Part shown: in pieces, positions 50,614 through 60,800 of the stretch | How the letters are laid out: each line of letters opens with the position of its first letter | Numbering within the stretch: position 1 is the first letter of the stretch | Assembly: GCF_021440345.1 (NCBI RefSeq) | Contig: NZ_JAKCNS010000011.1 | Coordinates: 186,001 to 250,000, forward strand | Direction of reading: 5' to 3' | From: Kluyvera intermedia | GTDB lineage: Bacteria; Pseudomonadota; Gammaproteobacteria; Enterobacterales; Enterobacteriaceae | Length of the DNA stretch: 64,000 nucleotides | Translations under genes and position numbers: made by a program | Notes under the pieces: generated by a model | The model's input: the letters and a program-made list of their open reading frames with translations, nothing else | The model's database searches: none | What the model was told of the DNA's origin: nothing

Positions 50614-53352
50614 CTATTGCAACGTCTCGCTACTGTCATCATCAACAAGTTGCGTTTCCAGGTCTTTCAGTGTTTGGCTCCACATCGAATCGTCAGGCAT
50701 CTCAACACGTACAGAGACAAATTGATCGGCTGGAATATCTACCGGATCACCATTTTCAATACCTTCAATGTTGTTCTGTGCAAAAACTGGCGCCCCCGGA
50801 TGAGTGCGGTGATAAGTCTTCACCCGAACCGAACCATCACCGTTAACTTCGTAATCCAGCCACACCAGCGGCTGTTTATTTCGGTCACAAGGTATTTCGA
50901 AACCGCCATCAATACCGCCCCACGCAGGATCGGCATTAAGCCCGACGCACCCCGTAATCAGATAAATGCCAACATCCTCACGCGTGACAGTAACACCTTC
51001 TGATTCACGGTTAGTTTCGCTTCTTCCGTCGGTGAAGATTTTCACAACAGGAGAGGCTTTCTTGATAAATCCTGAGCTATCAACCGTCGTGTTTAGTGTT
51101 GACCAGGCTTCTGCCCAACCAGTATTCCCATCCCGAATGGCATCACCGGCATATCGGAAAAAAAGCCGCGATGTTGAACTCATGAAAACCTGCAATGCGC
51201 GCGTCGTTGAATACCCAGATTCCCACAGAGCTCCGTTCCCAGTTCCCGTTGGTTGCCAGACTGACGTTCCCCCCATTGCTCCCGTGCTAATTCCCGTAGA
51301 CCAGTCGCCGACGAAGGTGGGCAGGGTTAACGCGGTTGGCGATCTCACAGATACATCAACAAGGCCCGCAGAACCACGGATCGAAATACTGCGGCCACCA
51401 ATTTTAGCAACGGTGTTATAGCCGCCATTTTTCGTGATTCTGGCGGTGTAATTCTGCTCCCTGTTTGTGCCGGTGACGGTAACGTTCCATGTATCACCGT
51501 TGACATACTCAATTCGTATGTGATTGTAGGCGGGCACCGTCACCTGCCCCGGCGCCGACGCACCGCCTTCAAAGAAGGGGAGATCGCTTTCCAGATAACA
51601 GGTATATTCGCCAACGTCAGTTGCTCGCAGATACTCTGCGATTACCTGGACGCTTGAAAATAATGCGACACCATCAGCCGGGTTGACATGATAGCGACCG
51701 GCATTCAAGTTTCTCCCCCGCGGATTATAGATCTGAGCAGCAGAACTGGCTCGCTGACTTAGGTCAATGGTTCCAGGTTCATTTACAGGGCAGTTCACAC
51801 GAATAATGTTCAGCGTGCGATAGTTGGTGTTATCGGCTGAAATATAACGCACCGACTGCAGCAGGTACTGCTCTTCAGCACCCGCAATATCACACGATTG
51901 AATCCCCTCATTTTCCGTCGAGTAAGTATTCAGCCCTGTGTAGCGATCCCAGTAAGATTTAAAGTCAGCCGGGGTGATCAGATATTGACCTACTTCCGTA
52001 CCATCAAGGCCGTATTCAGCGTAGCCTTGTAAGCCAGCAAATGACCATCCTGTCGCTGCGGTCGTAGACGCGCCAGCACCCGCAAAAATACGCTGAGAAC
52101 CGAGGGCGATCCCCTGACGTTTCGGTTTTCCGGCCCCACGCCCCACAACCCCTGAACCAACGGTTATTGTCCCCCTGGGTGAGTACGCACCGTTAATAAG
52201 CGCGGTGATTGAAACGGAGTTAAATATATTGGAAACACCCGTCTCTACATTGAATATTTTCGGCCAGCCAAGATCGGCATTCTCATAGAGCAGAGTATTG
52301 GCCCAGCCGCTTAGCTGGTATCGAACACCCAAATCGGGTGATTCTTTAAACTCAGTAACCTGGGTCTTATCAGTGAGTGTGCGGGGATCGGCAATCGCAT
52401 AAGTACGGATAGTACGGTTGGGGCTGTATGGCAGAAGAATGTAGCGTTGCCCTGACACGCGGTATACATGGATGCCTTCTGGCGCACCAACGTTGTTCGG
52501 AAAATGCAACCGGGTAACCAGTTCCCCGGTAATCCAGTCATGGACGGTTACCCATACTGATCCAGGGTTCAGTGTCTGCCAGCCGATGTAAACCAGATTA
52601 TCGTAACGATCGATGTGCAACCCCTGAAACCCCATAACGGTGTAGCCAAATTCAGCTTTGAGATCAGCAGTAATATTATCGTCGTTAACGCTGAACTCGA
52701 GTTTCCAGTTCAGCGGTTTGTGAGTGCCACTTACGTGACGGGAAATATGCGATAGGTAACTTTTAACACCGTCGGCAACAATATACCGCGCGGTCACTTC
52801 AGTCACGACGCCGCCTGCTGCTGGCGAGCAGCGATACACAGCGCCATTGACGCGAATATACGATGAGACAGGTAGCAAAGTGCCAACCGCTACGTCATCG
52901 AGATTATCAGCAAATGAACCTGGAATAATGTCGTTAAGAAACAAACCTCTTTTCACATATTTTCGTAATGCAGCATCACCGACACTCACCCATTTACCTG
53001 GCCCTATCCCACCACTTGATTCAGGAGTGGAGCCAGGTGGAACTACTTTGGGAGAAGACCAGCCCCCATCCCATCGGTAGTATTCGCCGTTGCTTTCCCA
53101 CTGGAGAACAGTGTTAGGAGTGTTGAGGGTAGCGCCAAGTTCAAAAGACTTCGCCGTGATATAGCCATAATTAAGCATCGATTGCGTTGCAAGAGATTCG
53201 ATACCATACCAACTCATCCGGCGCTTTCCAAAGCGATCATTCCAGATTGCCGCAGTAATGCTGTTAACCGCGATATCAAAGTTCTGGGCGTTATCAAACA
53301 GGTCGTACGGGCTTGTAGAACCCAGTGGATTTTTGGTGGCGTATTTAGTCAT
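50614..53352 (-). CDS. phage tail spike / receptor-binding protein
   Basis: 912 aa from the ATG at 53352, which has GGAG 6 nt upstream. The N-terminal 60 residues (ATKNPLGSTSPYDLFDNAQN; WNDRFGKRRMSWYGIE) are the conserved particle-binding segment of many podo- and siphophage tail spikes. The centre (about 190-520) has repeated strand-rich blocks such as GLHIDRYDNLVYIGWQT, reminiscent of a beta-propeller, and lacks a recognisable right-handed beta-helix pattern. The C-terminal part (about 780-912, TVTREDVGIYLITGCVGLN and following) resembles a tail-fibre tip domain. It probably determines host surface recognition and may degrade capsule or O-antigen; enzyme activity is inference. It is preceded by its own terminator and ribosome site. 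Confidence 0.8.
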   Translation of the reverse strand: MTKYATKNPLGSTSPYDLFDNAQNFDIAVNSITAAIWNDRFGKRRMSWYGIESLATQSMLNYGYITAKSFELGATLNTPNTVLQWESNGEYYRWDGGWSSPKVVPPGSTPESSGGIGPGKWVSVGDAALRKYVKRGLFLNDIIPGSFADNLDDVAVGTLLPVSSYIRVNGAVYRCSPAAGGVVTEVTARYIVADGVKSYLSHISRHVSGTHKPLNWKLEFSVNDDNITADLKAEFGYTVMGFQGLHIDRYDNLVYIGWQTLNPGSVWVTVHDWITGELVTRLHFPNNVGAPEGIHVYRVSGQRYILLPYSPNRTIRTYAIADPRTLTDKTQVTEFKESPDLGVRYQLSGWANTLLYENADLGWPKIFNVETGVSNIFNSVSITALINGAYSPRGTITVGSGVVGRGAGKPKRQGIALGSQRIFAGAGASTTAATGWSFAGLQGYAEYGLDGTEVGQYLITPADFKSYWDRYTGLNTYSTENEGIQSCDIAGAEEQYLLQSVRYISADNTNYRTLNIIRVNCPVNEPGTIDLSQRASSAAQIYNPRGRNLNAGRYHVNPADGVALFSSVQVIAEYLRATDVGEYTCYLESDLPFFEGGASAPGQVTVPAYNHIRIEYVNGDTWNVTVTGTNREQNYTARITKNGGYNTVAKIGGRSISIRGSAGLVDVSVRSPTALTLPTFVGDWSTGISTGAMGGTSVWQPTGTGNGALWESGYSTTRALQVFMSSTSRLFFRYAGDAIRDGNTGWAEAWSTLNTTVDSSGFIKKASPVVKIFTDGRSETNRESEGVTVTREDVGIYLITGCVGLNADPAWGGIDGGFEIPCDRNKQPLVWLDYEVNGDGSVRVKTYHRTHPGAPVFAQNNIEGIENGDPVDIPADQFVSVRVEMPDDSMWSQTLKDLETQLVDDDSSETLQ

Positions 53353-53372
53353 GCTTGCTCCGGGCATTAAAA

Positions 53373-53392
53373 ACCCGGCGCGGTGGCCGGGT
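53373..53392 (-). terminator. intrinsic terminator between J and tail spike genes
   Basis: Minus strand ACCCGGC-CACCGC-GCCGGGT followed by TTTTT, located 17 bp past the J stop. The tail spike would depend on readthrough or antitermination. Confidence 0.75.
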
Positions 53393-53408
53393 GGAGATAA
53401 TCGTTATG

Positions 53409-56400
53409 TCATGCAACGTCGCCGGGGTAACTGGCATCGTCGTACTGGTATTTACCGGGGTGATACTGCACTGCCGTGACCTGACTTGTGCCGTCGCTAC
53501 CGGGCGTGATTTCGCCAATCAGCGCATCGTAGGGAACGCGTGTCGATGAACAAAACAGCAATCGTGGTGGCTCGATGTACGGGCTGCCCATGTCCCAGTT
53601 TTCTGGCTCAAGCGAGCCCGTGTTCGACACTGTCAGCGTAAAATCATCGACACGCGTCGGCGTCAGCATCGGTGATGCGCTGCCGTCCTGGTGACGGATA
53701 ATCACGCGCGGATTGTCGAACGACCAATCTGGTGGTTCGCTGAGTGTCAGGGTTATGGTGCTGCCGGTATACGACATATCCGTTATCAGGCAGCTCAGTG
53801 TCTGGCTTCCTGGGATATCGTCAGACAGCACAATCCTGTCCATGAACTGATAACAGAGCGCATCCATTTCCGTTGATGTGGTGTGTTGCAGGCGCTGCAG
53901 GCGGTAGCCGAGTAACCGGCGCATGCCGATGCGCCAGGCACGATCCTGATCGGTCACGCCGTCGAGAGAATAACTTTCTACTTTTGCAGGTGTCGGATTG
54001 CCCGGCAGACGGCACTGCACCGTTTCTTCTGCCCAGGTGGTACCATTGAGATACGTTACGTCCACGCCACCGTAGTCGTCCTGACTCGGTGCTTTGAATG
54101 ACGTTTGCAACTCCTCTGTCATTTCCTGCGGTGTGATCATCCCGGTCCACGATTTGATTCCTTCCCTGCCTGCCGACACCAGCCCGTCAGTGAGCAGGAA
54201 GTATCCCATTCCGGCGGCAGTGATTTTTTGCAGTACCTCCAGCGCCGACGAGCTGTCTCCAGTAGTCCAGTCGAAGGTTTCACCGCGCGGAGACCAGGTG
54301 CCAGACTCCAGCGCGTCAATTGCTGCATGGTCGATTTGAGGGTCAGTGAAGCCCAATGACTCCAGTACGTGATACAGCGCCCCGCTGATGCTCCGCGATA
54401 TCCGGCCATTACCGTACAGCCGGGTAGGCGTGACATTGACTCGCCTGTCGGACTGTGCTGCCAGGCGATTACCCGTTCTGACAGACAGAGCTATAGTGGT
54501 GACTCCCGCATAACGTGCAGGCCGCTTACTGAGTCGTGACCGCATTGCCTGCCAGTACACGTTATTTACCGTACGCGAGCCGCCAATTTTTGTCGTTCGG
54601 CGAACCCTGACCTCGTACTGTGCCGCCGCAAGTCCGCTGATTCGTCGTGTGAACCCGTGTCCGTCAACCGTTTTACCGGAGAAACTGTATGCCACCTGAC
54701 GCCATGTGCCGCCGGTTGCCGCATTCCGGTACTGCACAAGCACCTGAACGCTGTGTGACTGGGCATCGCCATTTTTCTTGTACTGGATGTGTCCGTTCGG
54801 GAAGATAAAATTGTTCTCAATGACGGTCGTCGCTTCACCATCCGGACAGGCCATAAATGGACCCAGCCACGAATAGTCGTCATTTACGCCTGTTACTCTT
54901 GAGTCCAGCAGAGTGCGTGCGGTAAACCCCGGCCATGACGGGTCGGCAATAACGGCATCGCCTGATTCTCGAATACGCTCAACCGTAATAGTCTGATCAT
55001 CAATATCCGTAATGCGGAATTGCCCGTCTGCATATCCCAGGCTGATTCGCTGTACGCCGTCGGGTATACCGGTAAACCGCCGCCCGCTGGCGCTGTCATA
55101 GGCCAGCGTAATATGTGCTTCAACAGCAGCGGTGCCGCCACTGGATTCTGTCCCAGCAACATCAACAGGGGCATTACCGAACGCAGAGATCGGCAGTGTG
55201 CTGTGGCTGATACTGCCGCCAGCAAACGGACTGGATGCCTCAACAATCTGCAATTTTCCCGCCACGTCGCGAGCAACCAGCCCGGAGCCGGTTAACTGGG
55301 TGCTGATAGCATCAACCAGGCCACTCATTGTGACGTAGTTTGTCAGCAGAGATACGGCGTACGTGTCGCTCTGCCAGCCAATACTGAACGTGACCGGCGA
55401 TGAACTGAAATCATAGGTCGTTGGCGCTGCATTGCCTGTGACGCTGGCAGCGGAGCCACCCACGCCAGGAACGGCCGGTACTCCCGGCGTATAGCCAGAA
55501 ATAAACAGCGCGTAATCGGATTCGTTGAACCCCAGCAGCACCGGCATGCCAACAACAGGGGCAAGTTCATCAACATCACCATAAATCACGCTGTATCCGC
55601 CGGTATTTACCACGCGATACGACATAGGCGCTTCTACCGTGATGATGGTTCCCGTTACCCAGGACGGTGGGATCTCTACATCCTCACTACCAGAACTAAC
55701 CTCCAGTGGTGTGATCGTATTCCCGCTGAACAATACTGATTCTGCAGTTACGCTGACTGATTGTGGGCCTGTTGATGTTAGGTCAAGCCCGGCGGTACCA
55801 GAAGATGTATTCCCAACCTCCCCACTATTGTGCCAGTTCTCCGTACGGCTGTCTGATGACACCATCGCCCCTGGTGGATAAAGCGTATAACTGACATCAT
55901 CACCAAATGCAGACACTGGTGTAGAGCCAATACGGACAGAAGACGCAGGAATAGTCATATCCCCGACGCCGACACAGAGAAACATACTGGTGATGTACTT
56001 TTTTGGATCGGCGGAATCAAAGCGACTGATAGGCTGCACTGCATAATCCGGCCACACCCGATATTTACCGAAAATTTCCCGGATGGGATCGCCCAGTTTA
56101 GCCATGTTGGCTTTCGCCGGATTAAGCTCCAGTTGATCACCATTGGAAGGCTGCTGGCTGCTGCCCGTCTGCATGGTACTCATCATGTAGATAGAGTACG
56201 CCGCGCTGGCCACCGCAACAGCTACTGCTGCCCATAATGCTATTTCTGCCCCTGTACCGTACGGAACGGGAAAAATGCGAACGTCACTGTCCGGCTGAAT
56301 AGAGGCGTTTGGCCATTCTTCTGGTAATACCGGAAGTCCATCAATTTCGACCGCAATGGGTTGCTGCTGATCGTGTTGATAGTTCTTCACGTTTTGCAGC

Positions 56401-56486
56401 AGCCAGTCGTGCAGCGTCAGCATGCCGTGCTCGTGCCTTTCCAGCGGTTCACCGGGTAATCTGGAGGGGAAAATACGGATGGTCAC
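53409..56486 (-). CDS. tail tip host-specificity protein, J family
   Basis: 1025 aa. The N-terminus carries a short beta-grasp-like segment and a hydrophobic stretch (ALWAAVAVAVASAAYSIYMM, about residues 85-104). A conserved phage core follows (NPAKANMAKLGDPIREIFGK; YITSMFLCVGVGDMTIP) and later fibronectin-like and TipJ baseplate-like regions (SWTGMITPQEMTEEL; CYQFMDRIVLSDDIPG). It forms the tail tip and contacts the receptor or the tail spike. It overlaps the NlpC/P60 gene by 4 bp (ATGA), typical of late tail operons. Confidence 0.85.
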   Translation of the reverse strand: MTIRIFPSRLPGEPLERHEHGMLTLHDWLLQNVKNYQHDQQQPIAVEIDGLPVLPEEWPNASIQPDSDVRIFPVPYGTGAEIALWAAVAVAVASAAYSIYMMSTMQTGSSQQPSNGDQLELNPAKANMAKLGDPIREIFGKYRVWPDYAVQPISRFDSADPKKYITSMFLCVGVGDMTIPASSVRIGSTPVSAFGDDVSYTLYPPGAMVSSDSRTENWHNSGEVGNTSSGTAGLDLTSTGPQSVSVTAESVLFSGNTITPLEVSSGSEDVEIPPSWVTGTIITVEAPMSYRVVNTGGYSVIYGDVDELAPVVGMPVLLGFNESDYALFISGYTPGVPAVPGVGGSAASVTGNAAPTTYDFSSSPVTFSIGWQSDTYAVSLLTNYVTMSGLVDAISTQLTGSGLVARDVAGKLQIVEASSPFAGGSISHSTLPISAFGNAPVDVAGTESSGGTAAVEAHITLAYDSASGRRFTGIPDGVQRISLGYADGQFRITDIDDQTITVERIRESGDAVIADPSWPGFTARTLLDSRVTGVNDDYSWLGPFMACPDGEATTVIENNFIFPNGHIQYKKNGDAQSHSVQVLVQYRNAATGGTWRQVAYSFSGKTVDGHGFTRRISGLAAAQYEVRVRRTTKIGGSRTVNNVYWQAMRSRLSKRPARYAGVTTIALSVRTGNRLAAQSDRRVNVTPTRLYGNGRISRSISGALYHVLESLGFTDPQIDHAAIDALESGTWSPRGETFDWTTGDSSSALEVLQKITAAGMGYFLLTDGLVSAGREGIKSWTGMITPQEMTEELQTSFKAPSQDDYGGVDVTYLNGTTWAEETVQCRLPGNPTPAKVESYSLDGVTDQDRAWRIGMRRLLGYRLQRLQHTTSTEMDALCYQFMDRIVLSDDIPGSQTLSCLITDMSYTGSTITLTLSEPPDWSFDNPRVIIRHQDGSASPMLTPTRVDDFTLTVSNTGSLEPENWDMGSPYIEPPRLLFCSSTRVPYDALIGEITPGSDGTSQVTAVQYHPGKYQYDDASYPGDVA

Positions 56487-56863
56487 TGATAATACTCCAC
56501 TCTCACAAATCGACGTTCGAACCGCGACAGCGGCAAAAAGGAGACGTTAGCGCGCGGATTGCACTCAGCGGCATGCAGCACCCCGCCAATACAGACTACG
56601 ATGGCGACGTGTGTCACCATTGAACCCGAATAACAGGCGATACCTGCGCCGGCCGTCGGCTCACAACGGGTGAGCCCTGCCATTAATCCCCGCGCCTCAC
56701 GTTCGAGCCCGCCATCATCTTTTGTCACGCCGGCGAACTCCGGCCAGGGCGCTAATCCGAGATCACGACGTACCTCGTTAACGATGCCAAAACAGTCAAG
56801 TTGCGGGTACAACCGGCCGCCCTTCAGCCAGGTGACTGAACGGTATTTATCAGGATTAAACAT
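56483..56863 (-). CDS. NlpC/P60-type tail-tip peptidase
   Basis: 126 aa. Catalytic Cys24 in QLDCFGIVNEVRRDLG and His in MVTHVAIVVCIGGVLHAAE, as in NlpC/P60 cysteine peptidases of phage tails. It is likely to cut peptidoglycan during DNA injection or tail assembly. It overlaps the J gene and lies 9 bp after the upstream minor tail gene. It is shorter than lambda K and lacks its JAB domain. Confidence 0.8.
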   Translation of the reverse strand: MFNPDKYRSVTWLKGGRLYPQLDCFGIVNEVRRDLGLAPWPEFAGVTKDDGGLEREARGLMAGLTRCEPTAGAGIACYSGSMVTHVAIVVCIGGVLHAAECNPRANVSFLPLSRFERRFVRVEYYQ

Positions 56864-56872
56864 GATGATTTC

Positions 56873-57355
56873 CTACTGGAGGTAGCGAAGCCCAGGAAAC
56901 AGTGGGAGCGTATAACGGAAGCGAGGCCAGGCTGTGTCGAGAATATTCATATACCCGGCGGTAATTTGTACCTCCGTCGCCGTCCAGTACCCCTCTTTGA
57001 CAGACAGAGTGAATGGCGGTGTAGCCGGAGCTGACAAGTCAGAAGAAACATACCGGCGAAAAGTTATAGATGCATCGCTGAGGTTATCCAGAGCATTACG
57101 AATAGCAGTCGAGACTTCACCATCGATGTTGCTGATCGCAAATTTCAGGTCCTGCGTTCCGTCGGCATTACGCGCCGGGAGTGCCACGTCGATAGCAGAG
57201 CCTTTAAACGTTGCGGCATCCCCCGTTTCCAGAATCACCTGGATATCATCCCAGCCCCGCGTCAGCCAGTAATTCTGACTACCAACGGTAATCTGCAGCG
57301 TGTCGATAATAACTTCATCTCCACCACTGGAATAAAGCCTGTCCAGTATAGTCAT
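56873..57355 (-). CDS. DUF1833 minor tail protein
   Basis: 160 aa from an ATG at 57355 overlapping the preceding stop (ATGA). Segments LDRLYSSGGDEVIIDTLQI and PPFTLSVKEGYWTATEVQI fit the DUF1833 family, found next to NlpC/P60 and J in siphophages and occupying the place of lambda gpL. Its exact role in the tail tip is not known. Confidence 0.7.
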   Translation of the reverse strand: MTILDRLYSSGGDEVIIDTLQITVGSQNYWLTRGWDDIQVILETGDAATFKGSAIDVALPARNADGTQDLKFAISNIDGEVSTAIRNALDNLSDASITFRRYVSSDLSAPATPPFTLSVKEGYWTATEVQITAGYMNILDTAWPRFRYTLPLFPGLRYLQ

Positions 57356-57822
57356 GCTTCTGGCCACTCCTTATTCAGCGCATAATCGATGATGCTTTGC
57401 CCGGCAATAAACTCCGGGAAATTACCCCATCCCGGCGGCAATAGCGGTCGCTCCCACAGTTCTAGCGTTGCCGTGAATTTCCAGAACCCCAGCGCATACA
57501 GCATCGGCCCGTCGTAAATATCTTTAAACCGACAGACATAATCACCTACTCCAAGCGGAGTTCGCATGCGCATGTTAAACCACGCAGAGCCATCAGTAAT
57601 TGCATCCCTAAACCAGGCTTCAAATAGCTGTGACTGGGCATCACTAAACACCCACGAGACGCCCGCCTCAGTCGGAACCGACGTGTACTTTCGGCGCTGG
57701 CGAGTCCTGCCTGATGTCATAGTAGAGCGCTGAAGTGGACTAACTGGCGTAAATCCGTACCCTGAACGCTGAGGCATTGGCAGGTACTGATGCGGATAGT
57801 TGATATTGGTTTGAATACCCAT
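57352..57822 (-). CDS. minor tail protein of unknown family (gpM position)
   Basis: 156 aa. It has no motif I recognise; it contains aromatic-rich segments (GVSWVFSDAQSQLFEAWFRD) and a Gly/Pro-rich end (LLPPGWGNFPEFIAGQ). Its start overlaps the tape-measure stop (TAATG), and it lies between tape measure and DUF1833 genes, so a tail-tip role is inferred. Confidence 0.65.
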   Translation of the reverse strand: MGIQTNINYPHQYLPMPQRSGYGFTPVSPLQRSTMTSGRTRQRRKYTSVPTEAGVSWVFSDAQSQLFEAWFRDAITDGSAWFNMRMRTPLGVGDYVCRFKDIYDGPMLYALGFWKFTATLELWERPLLPPGWGNFPEFIAGQSIIDYALNKEWPEA

Positions 57823-60800
57823 TAACCGGCTCTCCTTTTGGCGGTCCAGCCGTTTTGCAGGCCTTTAGAGACGTTTCCTTTACCTGATGCCAGGTCACCA
57901 CTGATTTGCTGGTATACCTGCTTGCCGCCGCGAGCCACAGCGGCTTCCACCAGCGCGATGGTTTTGTCATCTGGATTGCCGTTGATCTGTATCGTCGGGC
58001 TGTAGTGATAAGCAGCGCCACCACCCTGCATGTCCTGGTTGCTAATCACCCGCCCGTTGTCACCCGGTATCATGTACTGGCTGCCGTTAGAGGCTTTGAA
58101 GATTTCAGGCTTACCATTCTCCCCAACCTGATACATGGAGTTGGCAGATACCGGGCCGCCGTTATAGCGAGCGCCAGCAATAGCCATACCCTTTGCGGAC
58201 AGGAGTGAGCCTGCATACGCAGATTGCCCAACAGCTGCAGCAGTGCCGTAGGTAGCGATCGACGCACTGATTGCGGCCGGAGCCCATGCGGATGCCGCAG
58301 CAGTTGCCTGTGCCATGGTAGACGCCAATGAGGCCGCTGCCGCTGCCTGCCCCATCACCTGATTTTTAACCCACTGCATCCCCATCTCGACGAGACTGCC
58401 GATCACACTGTTGATGATGGTGGAGCCGACGTTAGCCATTGCCTCCTGCAGGCTCTGGGTGCCATTGATTAGCCCAGTGAGGGCGTTAGTCGCGCCGCTC
58501 TGCAAGCCTTCAAGTGAGGTCGCCAAAAGCTCATTGCCTGTACTCTGGTTGCGGTAAATCTCCCACTGCGCGGCGATGCGGGCTTGCTCATATTGGGTAT
58601 TGGCGGCGTTTGCCAACTCAATTCCACGCTGAGTTAACTGCCCCTTCTGGCTTTCAAACTGCTGGATTAAAGCGAGTTCCTGCGCATGTTGGTTTGCCAG
58701 TTTCTGAACTGGGTCCACCTCACCTTGGGCCGCCTGCTGAGGAGTAACAACCTGCTGCGCGCGGATTTTTGCGAGATTGATCTGGTGTTGCTGCGTCAGC
58801 TTTTCAGTGGAGGCGTTGTATTCTTTAAGGTCAATTTTCCCCGCGGTTAATGCCGCCTTCAGGTTCTGCATGGAGTCGGCGTAAGATTTATTCTCCGCTT
58901 GCTCCGGCATTGCCTTAAGTGCTTCAGCCACCCCTTTAGCAGCGGCGGCAGCGTCAATTGCTGCGGCTTTATACTCTCTGGCCTTTTGCTTCTGTTCATC
59001 AGTCGCATGGGCACCTAATGACTGTTCGGCTGCCAGTATCTGCTGCTCGCGGCTAAGTTCCTGCGTCGAACCGGCAGCCAGCTCTGATTGCTGTTTCAAG
59101 TTCGCCAGTTTCTGAGCGATAGATTCGGCTTGGGTTGCTGATTTTTTACCCTGAGATTCAGCTTCCGCCTCCGCCTTTCTTCGTGCCTCCTCAGCCTTTT
59201 CAAGATCAAAATCCGCACCAGCTCGCTCGCGAGCCATCCGCACATAGTTTTCGGTATCCTCTGTCGAGGCATTAGCTTTTGCCGCTAATTTCCTGATGTC
59301 CTGCTCGGCTTTTAACTGGGCTCTTTTTCTCTCATTAAACTCGCTTTGAAGGGTTATCTGTTCCTGCTGCTTATCTAAATAATCCTGAATATCTTTCGGG
59401 CGATCGACCACAAGGCTGCGGGAATTAAAATTATCTTTTGCTTTGGCAGCAAAATTAATCATGTCTCCAAGTTGGCTCATCATCCCTGCCGCAACCCCAG
59501 CCTGATCACCATCCCTGCGAAGCAAATCAATTCCTTGCTTCATTGTTCCATTTAGCGTTGCCCGGCCAATGTTAATAGCGTTTTGGGTCTGGCTAAGCCG
59601 GTTCTGGGCTCTTTCCAGATTCAATGCAGCAATAGCAAGTTTATCTTGCGCTCCACCCAAAGCCTCGGCAGCTTGCTTTCCGCGCGTAGTATTTGTACCC
59701 CAATTATTAATTTCTTTTTGCTGAAACTGGACAGCATAAGTTGCGTCATTAAATTCTTTTTTAGCGTCTGCGACGGCGTCACTTAATTCAGGAAGGGTTT
59801 GGCTCATTTTAGCGATTGACGCTGATAATTCCGTGTTAGACATCGTCTGGAACTTAGCGCTCAGTTCATTGACGCTGTCTGCTAGGTTATTGGCATCGTC
59901 TCTAGCTTCCTTGGCCCGCTGAGAGAAATAAATGATAGCGCTGGCTGCAAGCATGGCTGCGCCACCAGCACCGCCGATTAGTTTTAGGGCTCGACTTGCC
60001 AATCCAGCACCTGATGAGGCTGCCATTTGAGCGGCGTTGTTTGCTACTAACGCTCTATTATAATTAGCAACAGCGGCGGCGGCGGCTACACGTGCGGCAG
60101 ATAAACGCTGCTCTGCCGCCATGGCATTTGTTGCACTAACCGAAGTTACTTTCATCATTTCCGCGAGACGAATCTCGTCAAGCGCGCGTTCTTTCGCAAC
60201 AGCGGCAGCACGAAGATCGGCAGTGGCTTTATTAGCGGTCGCCTGCGCAGCCTGCATTTCTGCAGATGCTTGGTTCTTTGCAGCAATGGCAGTTTTAATT
60301 TTCTCTGCCGTCGCCATTGTTAATGCACCAACATAACGGCTCCCCATTACCGCAGCTGCGACTGTCAATATCCCACTAAGCACGTCAATGTTTTCACTGA
60401 CACTAACAATGGCATCATTGAAAATTGCAACGCCAGTTTTTACCGTAGAGTTTTCACCAAAGAATTTGGTTATGTTATTGCCTGCAACCTGCAAAGCCTG
60501 GCTGATTGTGGTCGTAGTATTAGCAAACTCAGCGCCAATTGTAGCGCCTTGAGAAAGGAGCCCATTAACAACGACATCTGTCGTCAACTTCCCTGCGGCA
60601 GCCATGCTGCGCATTTGCCCGATGCTTACGCCCATAGAGTCGGCTAACGCGACAATTAGACGGTTACCCTGCTCGTTTACTGAGTTGAATTCCTCACCAC
60701 GAAGAGCTCCAGATGCCAGACCTTGGGAGAGCTGAATAATGGCATTTTCTGCTTCCTGAGCTGTGGCGCCAGAAACAACAAAACCCTGGTTGATTATCGT

